Shown in pieces: positions 1 through 6,140 of a stretch of DNA of 6,140 bases (positions within the stretch are counted from its first letter, which is position 1; each line of letters begins with the position of its first letter). A program made the position numbers and the translations under genes. The notes under the pieces were generated by a model. The model saw only the letters and a program-made list of their open reading frames with translations, was not told the DNA's origin and did not search any database. This DNA is from Pseudomonadota bacterium (lineage in GTDB: Bacteria; Pseudomonadota; Alphaproteobacteria; Paracaedibacterales; CAITNM01), in contig JAPLON010000142.1 in the NCBI GenBank assembly GCA_026400695.1, positions 1-6,140 of the forward strand, written 5' to 3'.

Positions 1-1100
1 ACTTTACCTTCGGTATGAGATCTCAGTGATCTTAAAGCCCTCTCAAGAGCATCAGGAGTGTGTGCATAATCTACATAGACATCAGCACCCGTTGGTGTAC
101 TACCAATAAATTCCATACGCCCAATAACTGATTTTAACAATGGCACTAATGGTAAAATACTATTCAACGATTCTCCCGCACCTATAACCATCGCCATAGC
201 ACACAAAACATTTTCAACTTGAAAAGAACCAGCCAAATTAAGTGTAGTGTCACCAAAAACCTGGTTATGATAATGCAAATCAAAAATAATTTTCGTTCCA
301 TAAATTCTAATATTGGTAGCAAATAGGTCAGCCTTAACATCTACCCCATAGCTAATTATGGGATTAGAAATTATACCAGCCAAACTTTCAAAATATGGAG
401 AATTAGCATTCAACACAGCAGGCCTATTAGGTTCCAAAATCTCAGTAAAAAGCTTAGCTTTGGCTTCTAAATAATTTTCCATAGTTAAATGGTAGTCTAG
501 GTGATCTTGCGTTAAGTTGGTAAACCCAGAAACAGCGAGCTCACTGCCATGAATACGATACTGTTCTAGCCCATGACTTGATGCTTCAAACACAACATGG
601 TTAATATTTGCCTGTGCTAAATTTTTCAATAACTTAAAAAAGGACAAACTATCATAGGTTGTAAGTGAAGGCACCTTAGGTAAATCATCTGGAATGTGTG
701 ACGGATCAATCTCTAAACCAACAGTGCCAAACGAAGCAGCTTTGTACCCCAACAATTGCCAAAATTGTCGCACAAGGCTAACTACAGAACTCTTACCGTT
801 AGTACCAGTAACTGCTACCAAAGTTGTTGGCTGAATCTTAAAATAAGCTTTTGCAAGCAAACTTAAAGCCAACCTAGGGTTGGCATGTTCAATACATTTT
901 ACTTGATTAGTAAAACCACTCAAAACCTTAGGTTGCCCCAAAATTACCGTTGCTCCATTGGCAATTGCCTGAGCTATATTTTCAATTTCCCTTTCACACG
1001 GTATGCAAACAAATAAATCACCCGGTTTAACTAATCTTGAATCAGCACAAATTGAGGAGACACCTTCAAGTAAATAATCAAGTGATTCATCAAAGTGCAT
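1..1100 (-). CDS. murE: UDP-MurNAc-tripeptide synthetase MurE (C-terminus cut by the window edge)
   Basis: This cytoplasmic Mur ligase joins the third amino acid of the peptidoglycan stem peptide to UDP-MurNAc-L-Ala-D-Glu, using ATP. About 366 codons are present, open to the left edge. The N-terminal UDP-binding domain (about residues 1-85) contains 'ADSRLVKPGDLF'. The central ATPase domain has the P-loop TGTNGKSS at 98-105, the substrate loop 'SLTTYDS' at 145-151, 'EASSHGL' at 172-178, and 'HLDYH' at 200-204 followed by 'EAKAKLF', where K214 sits at the place of the carbamylated lysine. 'GRMEF' and 'DYAHTPD' (345-351) mark entry into the C-terminal domain. Roughly the last quarter is missing, including the DNPR-type motif that separates diaminopimelate from lysine enzymes, so the added residue cannot be read here; diaminopimelate is expected in a Gram-negative cell. 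The ATG directly follows the ftsI stop (TAAATG), with a weak GGTGA ahead of it at 1105-1109. P-loop and family identity are clear. Confidence 0.96.
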   Translation of the reverse strand, partial: MHFDESLDYLLEGVSSICADSRLVKPGDLFVCIPCEREIENIAQAIANGATVILGQPKVLSGFTNQVKCIEHANPRLALSLLAKAYFKIQPTTLVAVTGTNGKSSVVSLVRQFWQLLGYKAASFGTVGLEIDPSHIPDDLPKVPSLTTYDSLSFFKLLKNLAQANINHVVFEASSHGLEQYRIHGSELAVSGFTNLTQDHLDYHLTMENYLEAKAKLFTEILEPNRPAVLNANSPYFESLAGIISNPIISYGVDVKADLFATNIRIYGTKIIFDLHYHNQVFGDTTLNLAGSFQVENVLCAMAMVIGAGESLNSILPLVPLLKSVIGRMEFIGSTPTGADVYVDYAHTPDALERALRSLRSHTEGK

Positions 1101-2798
1101 TTAATCACCAATCTCAGAAAGTTTGGTTAGCTGCATAGAGTCATCATTTTCTTCTTCCTCGTTGAAATCAGGGGCAACCCCAAGCAATGGCGCTATACGT
1201 TCAATAATTTTACCAGCGGTTGGCTTAGCATTCCAACCAGCTGTAGCGTAACCATAGGTTCCAGGAGCAGTTTTAGGATTGTCTAACATTAAAATCAGTA
1301 CATATCGTGGATTTTTTGCAGAAAATCCTCCAATGAAAGATGTGGTTCGTTTGCGATTAGCATCTGATCCGTAACCACCTTTACCAACTATTTGATAGGC
1401 TGTGCCAGTCTTACCAAACACGTGGTAACCTTCTATATCAGCTGTAGCAGTGCCATGTTTAACAACTTCACGTAGAATTTTTCTAATTGTTGCTGAAGTT
1501 TTTTTACTGATACATGGGTTTTTTCTAAATGAATTAATTCTCTCGCTACGATTGCCTACAAACTTTAAAGTAGGAGTGGGAATATAACCATCATTAACCA
1601 CACTCGCTATGGCCACTAGGGTGTGCAATGGGGTAACCGAAATACCATAGCCATATGATATTGTCATCATTGAAGTTTCTGTCCAATTTCGCGGCACCAA
1701 CGGAGTACCTAATTCAGAAATTTCTAAATTAACTGGCCGTAAAACCCCAAATGTTTCCATAAATTGCTTTTGTATTTGCAAACCATATTTTTGACAAATT
1801 TTAATTGCTGCTATGTTTGACGAATGCACTAAAGCTTCTGTTAGGGTTAGGGGACGATTTTGCCCTTTAAAATCAGTAATAGCAAAGCGTCCGATTTTGT
1901 AAGCATGTGTTGCATCAAAAATTGAATTTTCAGTAGCAACCCCTGTTTCCAAAGCAATTGCTGCATTTAAAATTTTAAAGGTAGAACCTTGCTCGTAAAC
2001 TCCTAATGTATTGCGATTAAAGCCAACTTCTATAGATTTCATAGGTCGATTAAGATCATATTCCGGCAACGAAACCATAGCGATTATTTCGCCAGTTTGA
2101 ACATCCATAACCATAACGTTCCCAGCTACAGCTTGAAAATTAGCTATCGCTGCGGTTAATTCATCATGCACTACATGCTGCACACGTATATCTAAAGATA
2201 ATTTAAGATCAGTCGGCTGCGTATTAAGAAAAGTATCAAATGCTGCCTCAATACCACTAACACCACTACCATCAATATCACAACGGCCAATTACATGGCA
2301 CGCTAGGCCGCCATGTGGATAAACCCTCTTGGAATCATTCATCAAGTACACACCAGGAATTCCAAGAGAATGTACCGCTTGCTGCATTTTTGGTGAAACG
2401 TGTCGTTCAATCCAAATAAAACCAGATTCTGATTCTAATTTTTTTAAAATCTTTTTATAAGTTAAATGTGGAAAAAGCTCACTTAACTTAAGGGCTGCTT
2501 CTTTAGCATTAATGACTACCTTTGGATTGGCATAAACCGAAGCAGTCACTAACTGAGTAGCAAGAATTACCCCATTACGATCTGTAATATTTTGGCGCAT
2601 TTGGCATTCTTGCTGTTGACAACCTGAAGTACAATCAGGTGTTCGCACCACCATAACGTCTACCAAACGCACAGCAATTCCAATGTAAGCAACGCAAGCT
2701 ATAACACATGTACTAAAAGTACGGTAACGCGCCCTATGCAAAAGCTCCTGATGCTGAGAAAAACGCCAACAACTAAGACGATACCATAAATTTTTCAT
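1101..2798 (-). CDS. ftsI: Septal peptidoglycan transpeptidase FtsI (penicillin-binding protein 3)
   Basis: FtsI is a class B penicillin-binding protein: it sits in the inner membrane and cross-links septal peptidoglycan from the periplasm, working with the FtsW glycosyltransferase. Numbering from the start chosen here (565 residues): short basic cytoplasmic tail, TM helix about 27-51, 'NITDRNG' at 70-76 opening the PBP dimerisation domain, 'GIEAAFD' at 183-189, and a transpeptidase domain from about 226. The three catalytic motifs are intact: STFK at 272-275 (acyl-enzyme serine S272), SSN at 326-328 and KTG at 463-465. The length is normal for the family. The tail is acidic (EEEENDD). Three cysteines follow the TM helix closely (56, 60, 65). 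Start choice: the frame also has ATGs at 2870 and 2819, but these overlap ftsL by 65 and 14 bases; 2798 lies just after the ftsL stop. None has a convincing Shine-Dalgarno site, so the start is uncertain while the identity is not. Confidence 0.95.
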   Translation of the reverse strand: MKNLWYRLSCWRFSQHQELLHRARYRTFSTCVIACVAYIGIAVRLVDVMVVRTPDCTSGCQQQECQMRQNITDRNGVILATQLVTASVYANPKVVINAKEAALKLSELFPHLTYKKILKKLESESGFIWIERHVSPKMQQAVHSLGIPGVYLMNDSKRVYPHGGLACHVIGRCDIDGSGVSGIEAAFDTFLNTQPTDLKLSLDIRVQHVVHDELTAAIANFQAVAGNVMVMDVQTGEIIAMVSLPEYDLNRPMKSIEVGFNRNTLGVYEQGSTFKILNAAIALETGVATENSIFDATHAYKIGRFAITDFKGQNRPLTLTEALVHSSNIAAIKICQKYGLQIQKQFMETFGVLRPVNLEISELGTPLVPRNWTETSMMTISYGYGISVTPLHTLVAIASVVNDGYIPTPTLKFVGNRSERINSFRKNPCISKKTSATIRKILREVVKHGTATADIEGYHVFGKTGTAYQIVGKGGYGSDANRKRTTSFIGGFSAKNPRYVLILMLDNPKTAPGTYGYATAGWNAKPTAGKIIERIAPLLGVAPDFNEEEENDDSMQLTKLSEIGD

Positions 2799-2805
2799 CC
2801 CTGTT

Positions 2806-3195
2806 TTAGGCAGCTGCATTCGAAGCACCCTTGGCTGCAGTTTCAGGAACTTCTTGCGAAGATACAGCATTTAAAGCATCCATCAATGCTTCAATCGGAT
2901 CAACTGCAACCTTTACTTCAGTAATTTGCTTTGGCAATTCTCCAATTGTCACTATTTGAGTAGGCTTTAAGGCCACAAACCCAAGGTGAGTCATTGCTAA
3001 TTTTTGCAAACGCGCAGGATCATTCAGGTGGGTAAGTTCAGCCTTTAAAACATGGATAGCTTCTTTACTTTCAGTAATGCTTTTCACAATTTCTTTATGA
3101 TTTTTTTCAAGGGCCATAACCTGATATTTAACCCTAAACAGGCACAACCCTATACCAAAAGCCATTATTGTTAAAAAAAAGCGCGAGCGTCTCAT
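2806..3195 (-). CDS. ftsL: Cell division protein FtsL (alphaproteobacterial type)
   Basis: A 129-residue bitopic membrane protein, expected to form the FtsQLB complex that connects early division proteins to FtsW-FtsI. A basic start (MRRSR) leads into one TM helix at about 6-21. A charged helix at about 24-58 suits the periplasmic coiled coil that pairs with FtsB. The block at 47-83 contains 'IHVLKAEL', 'LNDPARLQKLA', 'HLGF' and 'KPTQIVT', the pattern I recognise from alphaproteobacterial FtsL. The last 30 or so residues are alanine-rich and poorly conserved in appearance. The cytoplasmic tail is only about five residues, against some 35 in E. coli FtsL. Position between rsmH and ftsI is the classic ftsL slot and supports the call, since FtsL sequences diverge strongly. 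The ATG shares one base with the rsmH stop (TAATG), so translation is probably coupled. Confidence 0.9.
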   Translation of the reverse strand: MRRSRFFLTIMAFGIGLCLFRVKYQVMALEKNHKEIVKSITESKEAIHVLKAELTHLNDPARLQKLAMTHLGFVALKPTQIVTIGELPKQITEVKVAVDPIEALMDALNAVSSQEVPETAAKGASNAAA

Positions 3196-4094
3196 TATTG
3201 CTTAATTTCCTTAATGAAAGCCCGCAATTTTGCAGACCTTGATCGTACATTTAACTTAATTTCTTCCAGACTAGGGGTTATGGCCTTTCGGTTAATTTGC
3301 TTATAAAAACACTCCTTACCTTGATAGCTAAACGCTATACGGCTGTGGTTTTTAACCAAACGATCTTCTAATGAATGAAATGCCACAGTCACTAGCCGAC
3401 CCCCCACCGGCAAAAGCTGATTACTAAGTTGTAAAGCACTCTCTATCTCTATTAACTCATTATTCACAAAAATGCGCAAGCCTTGAAATGTAAGGGTTGC
3501 AGCGTCAAAACCCTCTTGACTTGGAACGATTTTTCGGATCAACAAGGCTAGCTCTTGCGTTGTGGTAAATGGTTTTTGTGTTCGTGCTGAAACAATTGCC
3601 TTAGCAATTTGACGAGAACGTGATTCTTCGCCATAAACATACAAAATAGTGGCAATATCTTTTTCACTGAACTTATTAACTACATCTGCCGCAGATTGAG
3701 TTGCTCCCAGGCCCATACGCATGTCCAGCGGCCCATCTTGCTTAAATGAAAAACCACGGTGAGCTTCGTCAACCTGAAAACTTGAGATACCAAAATCAAA
3801 AACTATACCGTCCATTGATTCTGGCTTTATATATTTATCCATCTCACTAAAGCATGCATGAAATATTTGGAACCGGTCGCCAAATTCTTTCTCAAAAGAT
3901 TCAGCCCTAACAATGGCATCATGATCTCGATCAAAGGCAATAACCTTCGATGCCCCTCTATTCAAAATTTCTCTGGCATAGCCACCACCACCAAAAGTGC
4001 CATCCACATAAGTTTTTCCCTTAACGTCACCTAGCGATTCTGCCATTTCCTTGCATAATACAGGAAAATGAGTGGGTTGACTTGTTTCTGTCAT
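3195..4094 (-). CDS. rsmH: 16S rRNA (cytosine-1402 N4)-methyltransferase RsmH
   Basis: RsmH (formerly MraW) is an S-adenosylmethionine-dependent enzyme that methylates N4 of C1402 in 16S rRNA at the ribosomal P site, tuning start-codon choice and decoding fidelity. At 299 residues it is close to the usual 300-315. The Rossmann-type methyltransferase fold shows 'HFPVLCKE' at 9-16, the SAM loop 'VDGTFGGGGY' at 30-39 and 'AFDRD' at 53-57. 'GIVFDFGISSFQVD' (96-109), with 'RGFSF' and 'GPLDMRMG' after it, is the family signature. An inserted helical domain spans about 130-210 and includes 'TLTFQGLRI'. 'VAFHSLEDRLVK' (237-248) and 'RSRSAKLRAF' (284-293) close the protein. It is the first gene of the leftward cluster; mraZ, which often precedes it, is absent, and uvrC diverges instead. 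No clear Shine-Dalgarno site precedes the ATG. MTET at the start fits the family and there is no longer in-frame alternative that I prefer. Confidence 0.97.
   Translation of the reverse strand: MTETSQPTHFPVLCKEMAESLGDVKGKTYVDGTFGGGGYAREILNRGASKVIAFDRDHDAIVRAESFEKEFGDRFQIFHACFSEMDKYIKPESMDGIVFDFGISSFQVDEAHRGFSFKQDGPLDMRMGLGATQSAADVVNKFSEKDIATILYVYGEESRSRQIAKAIVSARTQKPFTTTQELALLIRKIVPSQEGFDAATLTFQGLRIFVNNELIEIESALQLSNQLLPVGGRLVTVAFHSLEDRLVKNHSRIAFSYQGKECFYKQINRKAITPSLEEIKLNVRSRSAKLRAFIKEIKQ
3207..3212 (-). promoter_or_regulatory. Probable ribosome binding site for ftsL
   Basis: On the minus strand AAGGAA lies inside the 3' end of rsmH, 11 bases ahead of the ftsL ATG. It is the best Shine-Dalgarno-like string in front of any gene in this operon, though the spacing is a little long. 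Together with the TAATG stop/start overlap it suggests that ftsL is translated both by reinitiation and by independent entry. The role is inferred from sequence and spacing only. Confidence 0.4.
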
Positions 4095-4215
4095 TAGCTT
4101 TTAAGTATAGTTTCTATTGCGTGGTTACGGATTCACGGGTAGCATAAGTAAAAAATTTAGTCAATATTATTGTTGATTAATCAAAATTTTTAATAAATTT
4201 TTATCTTAAAATTAT
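4095..4215. promoter_or_regulatory. Divergent rsmH/uvrC intergenic region with presumed back-to-back promoters
   Basis: This 121-base stretch is the only sizeable non-coding DNA in the window and must hold the promoters of both the leftward dcw operon and rightward uvrC. It is strongly AT-rich on the uvrC side. Leftward candidates are TATACT at 4104-4109, a good -10 hexamer but with a poor -35 and only about ten bases from the rsmH ATG, and TTGACT at 4159-4164, a good -35 with no good -10 at 16-18 bases. TATGCT at 4141-4146 is only 12 bases from the latter. Rightward, TAATAA at 4191-4196 lies 15 bases from TTGTTG at 4170-4175, and TTATCT at 4201-4206 would give an almost leaderless uvrC message. 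No pair is close to consensus, so the promoters are not individually called. A 12-base palindrome and phased A/T tracts are listed separately. Confidence 0.6.
4173..4184. repeat. 12-base perfect palindrome TTGATTAATCAA
   Basis: TTGATTAATCAA equals its own reverse complement. It lies near the uvrC end of the divergent region, 32 bases before the uvrC ATG and about 89 bases before rsmH. Such a site could bind a dimeric regulator or serve as overlapping TTGATT -35 boxes for both directions, but no -10 hexamer of good quality sits at the right distance on either side. With no spacer it is not a transcription terminator hairpin. AT-rich DNA makes chance palindromes fairly common, so function is unproven. 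Confidence 0.35.
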
Positions 4216-6069
4216 ATGGCAATTGAGCAAGATGAAACATCACCTAATACGTTTCTAACTTCCCTGGAAGTTGGGGTAAGTATTATCAAAGATGTTATTA
4301 AAACATTACCTAATAAACCTGGCGTTTACAGAATGCTAAGCGATTCAGCAAAGGTACTTTATGTAGGAAAAGCAAAAAATCTAAAAAAACGTGTAGTTTC
4401 CTACACAAATATTGAAAAACTCCCAAACCGCTTAAAGCGCATGGTTAGCGAAACCTGCACAATGGAAATTGTCACTACTGCAAACGAAGTCGAAGCATTA
4501 CTACTTGAAAGCAATTTGATTAAAAAACTCCAACCACGCTATAACGTGCTACTGAAGGATGACAAATCATTTCCATACATCTTGCTAACCAATCATGATT
4601 TTCCACGCATAGTAAAACATCGGGGGCCCAAAACAGAAAAAGGGTCATATTTCGGACCATTTGCCAATGTCGCAGCAGTTGAAGAAACAATTTTGACCAT
4701 GCAAAAACTTTTTCAAATTCGCAATTGTTCAGATAATTTTTTTGATAACCGCCAGCGCCCCTGCTTGCAATACCACATCAAACGTTGCACAGCCCCATGT
4801 GTAGGCAAAATTACTGTTACTGAATATAAGGAATCCACCCAATCATCCAAAGCTTTTTTACAAGGCAAAAGCGATACGGTGCAGCGCCAATTAGCTGAAA
4901 AAATGCAAAATGCATCTGATGCCATGGACTTTGAACGCGCTGCCCAATACCGTGACAGCATTCGCTTGCTAACCCAAATTCAAACCCACCAACGCATAAA
5001 TGTGGCAAGCATTAATCAAGCAGATATTTTTGCCATAGCCCAACTTGCAGGACGCACAGTAGTACAAAGCTTTTTCTTTCGCCATGGACGCAACTATGGC
5101 ACAGAAACATTTGAAATGACCCATACTGAAGGGGCCACCCTTGAAGAACTCATGGCAGCATTTTTAAATCAATTTTACGTTGAACACGAACCACCACCTA
5201 CAATTTTATGCAATGTTATGGCTGAAAATGTTGGTGTACTCATCCAAGGCCTACTGCAGCAACATAATGTAAAAGTTTCAATTGAATGTCCTAAAAACCC
5301 AACTAAACTTGGCCTGGTTGAACATGCCTTAAAAAACGCCAAGGAACATTTAGAACGTAACCACAACAGCGAATTGACTAATCAAAAACAATTCGACCAC
5401 TTACAGGAATTTTTAAAAATTCAAAGTATTGATAATATTGAAGTTTATGATAACAGCCACCTGCAAGGATCATCAGCCTACGGAGTGTTAATTTGTGCCA
5501 CCCGCAAAGGCTTTGAAAAATCACGCTACCGTAAATTTTCCATCAAAGAAGCTGTTGCAGGTGACGATTTATCCATGATGCGCGAAGTAATTGGGCGAAG
5601 GCTAAACCATAAAGATGAATGGCCCCTACCAGATTTAATGTTAATAGATGGCGGCCAAAATCAAGTAAATACAGTTTTCAAAGTCCTTGAAGATCAAGGC
5701 ATAGAAATACCCGTAATCGGCATTGCCAAGGGAGAAAAACGCAACGCTGGTGATGAAACATTTTATTTTTCTGATCAATCAACCCAAAAATTGCCACCCC
5801 ATAGCCCCTTACTTTATTTTCTACAAACCATTCGCGACGAAGCCCACCGCTTTGCCATTGGTACCCACAGGGCCGGACGTAAAAAAAACTTAGTAAAATC
5901 AAAGCTTGATGAAATTCCAGGCATCGGTACTAAACGCAAAAAACTTTTATTACAACATTTCGGCTCAGCAGCAAACATTGGGCGCGCCACAATTGAAGAT
6001 CTAATGATTGTTTCTGGAATCAACAAAAGTATAGCAGAAAAAATTTATTATTTTTTCCATCAGGGATAG
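4216..6069 (+). CDS. uvrC: UvrABC excinuclease subunit C
   Basis: UvrC makes both incisions flanking a DNA lesion in nucleotide excision repair after UvrA and UvrB have loaded. The protein is full length at 617 residues. The N-terminal GIY-YIG nuclease, which cuts 3' of the lesion, shows GVY (36-38), YVGKAKNLKKR (49-59) and 'EALLLESNLIKK', with E98 where the metal-ligand glutamate is expected. A cysteine region follows ('RPCLQYHIKRCTAPC', 181-195). The UVR helical hairpin that contacts UvrB spans about 223-257. The RNase H-like nuclease, which cuts 5', has D412 (in 'YDNSHLQG'), D451 (in 'GDD'), D478 (in 'LIDGG') and H544 (in 'RDEAH'), matching the acidic and histidine active-site positions. 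The end (about 562-617) is a helix-hairpin-helix DNA-binding pair with 'IPGIG' and 'VSGIN'. The ATG used is the only sensible start before the nuclease domain; no Shine-Dalgarno site precedes it. It stands alone at the divergent promoter and leads into the next open frame. Confidence 0.98.
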   Translation: MAIEQDETSPNTFLTSLEVGVSIIKDVIKTLPNKPGVYRMLSDSAKVLYVGKAKNLKKRVVSYTNIEKLPNRLKRMVSETCTMEIVTTANEVEALLLESNLIKKLQPRYNVLLKDDKSFPYILLTNHDFPRIVKHRGPKTEKGSYFGPFANVAAVEETILTMQKLFQIRNCSDNFFDNRQRPCLQYHIKRCTAPCVGKITVTEYKESTQSSKAFLQGKSDTVQRQLAEKMQNASDAMDFERAAQYRDSIRLLTQIQTHQRINVASINQADIFAIAQLAGRTVVQSFFFRHGRNYGTETFEMTHTEGATLEELMAAFLNQFYVEHEPPPTILCNVMAENVGVLIQGLLQQHNVKVSIECPKNPTKLGLVEHALKNAKEHLERNHNSELTNQKQFDHLQEFLKIQSIDNIEVYDNSHLQGSSAYGVLICATRKGFEKSRYRKFSIKEAVAGDDLSMMREVIGRRLNHKDEWPLPDLMLIDGGQNQVNTVFKVLEDQGIEIPVIGIAKGEKRNAGDETFYFSDQSTQKLPPHSPLLYFLQTIRDEAHRFAIGTHRAGRKKNLVKSKLDEIPGIGTKRKKLLLQHFGSAANIGRATIEDLMIVSGINKSIAEKIYYFFHQG

Positions 6070-6140
6070 ATGAATCGCCCTGCCTCAAGAGGACGTGGCA
6101 TAGCCTTGGGTTTTACTGTTAAAATCTGGGACCATTATAG
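6070..6140 (+). CDS. Unrecognised protein, N-terminal fragment cut by the window edge
   Basis: An ATG follows the uvrC stop with no gap (TAGATG), and the frame stays open for 23 codons to the right edge, reading MNRPASRGRG then IALGFTVKIWDHY. The other two plus-strand frames both meet stops within this stretch. AGGGA at 6062-6066, inside the last uvrC codons, is a plausible Shine-Dalgarno site three bases before the ATG. The arrangement suggests a gene cotranscribed and translationally coupled with uvrC. The start is basic and then mildly hydrophobic, with no signal peptide or domain I can name. It does not look like the start of PgsA, which often follows uvrC in alphaproteobacteria. With so few residues the existence of the gene is likely but not certain, and no function is proposed. 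Confidence 0.5.
   Translation, partial: MNRPASRGRGIALGFTVKIWDHY

Noticed and set aside
2799..2870. FtsI beginning at 2870 (589 residues)
   Set aside because: No Shine-Dalgarno site, 65-base overlap with ftsL, and the extra residues look like an out-of-frame reading of the ftsL end.
4141..4164. TTGACT (4159-4164) with TATGCT (4141-4146) as a leftward promoter for rsmH
   Set aside because: Both hexamers look good but are separated by only 12 bases, too short for a normal sigma-70 type promoter (16-18).
4216..4320. UvrC N-terminal extension of about 15 residues relative to E. coli as a novel domain
   Set aside because: Longer starts with a 'KTLPNxPGVYRM'-like lead-in are usual for alphaproteobacterial UvrC, so this is lineage-typical rather than new.
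4713..5008. Two minus-strand open frames (4713-4961 and 4817-5008)
   Set aside because: They lie wholly inside uvrC on the opposite strand, overlap each other, have no recognisable domain, and the uvrC protein is conserved through this stretch.
5175..5366. Minus-strand open frame of 63 residues
   Set aside because: Antisense to an intact part of uvrC, cysteine-rich composition typical of a shadow frame, no domain.
5678..6026. Two minus-strand open frames (5678-5902 and 5814-6026)
   Set aside because: Antisense to the UvrC nuclease and helix-hairpin-helix regions, which are clearly the coding strand.
6030..6140. Transcription terminator after uvrC
   Set aside because: No hairpin with a T-run is visible, and another open frame starts directly at the stop codon.

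Overview
The window holds the start of a division and cell-wall (dcw) gene cluster on the minus strand and, facing away from it, the excinuclease gene uvrC on the plus strand. The dcw block reads, from its upstream end, rsmH (16S rRNA methyltransferase), ftsL (divisome subunit), ftsI (PBP3, septal transpeptidase) and murE (UDP-MurNAc-tripeptide ligase, cut by the left edge). This is the standard dcw order of Gram-negative bacteria, without mraZ in front of rsmH. A second open frame starts directly after uvrC and is cut by the right edge.

The organism is most likely an AT-biased alphaproteobacterium. The reasons are the FtsL type (single TM, coiled coil, then a conserved block with 'HVLKAEL', 'LNDPARL' and 'KPTQIVT'), the long UvrC N-terminus with 'IKTLPNKPGVYRM', and the FtsI sequence around the active site. 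The AT bias, the tight packing and the missing mraZ would suit a host-associated or genome-reduced lineage such as the Holosporales or Rickettsiales, but that is inference only and needs phylogeny.

Layout: 1-1100 murE (partial, minus); 1101-2798 ftsI (minus, abutting murE with no gap); 2806-3195 ftsL (minus); 3195-4094 rsmH (minus, sharing one base with ftsL as TAATG); 4095-4215 AT-rich divergent intergenic region; 4216-6069 uvrC (plus); 6070-6140 start of an unrecognised gene (plus). The four minus-strand genes almost certainly form one transcript with coupled translation. MurE adds the third stem-peptide residue to the peptidoglycan precursor, FtsI cross-links the finished material at the septum, FtsL is part of the FtsQLB complex that activates septal synthesis, and RsmH methylates the ribosomal decoding centre. 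UvrC is functionally separate: it makes the two incisions in nucleotide excision repair.

I found no mobile element, CRISPR array, RNA gene, phage gene or defence gene, and nothing that looks like an undescribed system. All four complete genes look intact with their key catalytic motifs. The findings are modest: cluster architecture, start-site questions, the structure of the divergent promoter region, and some protein details.
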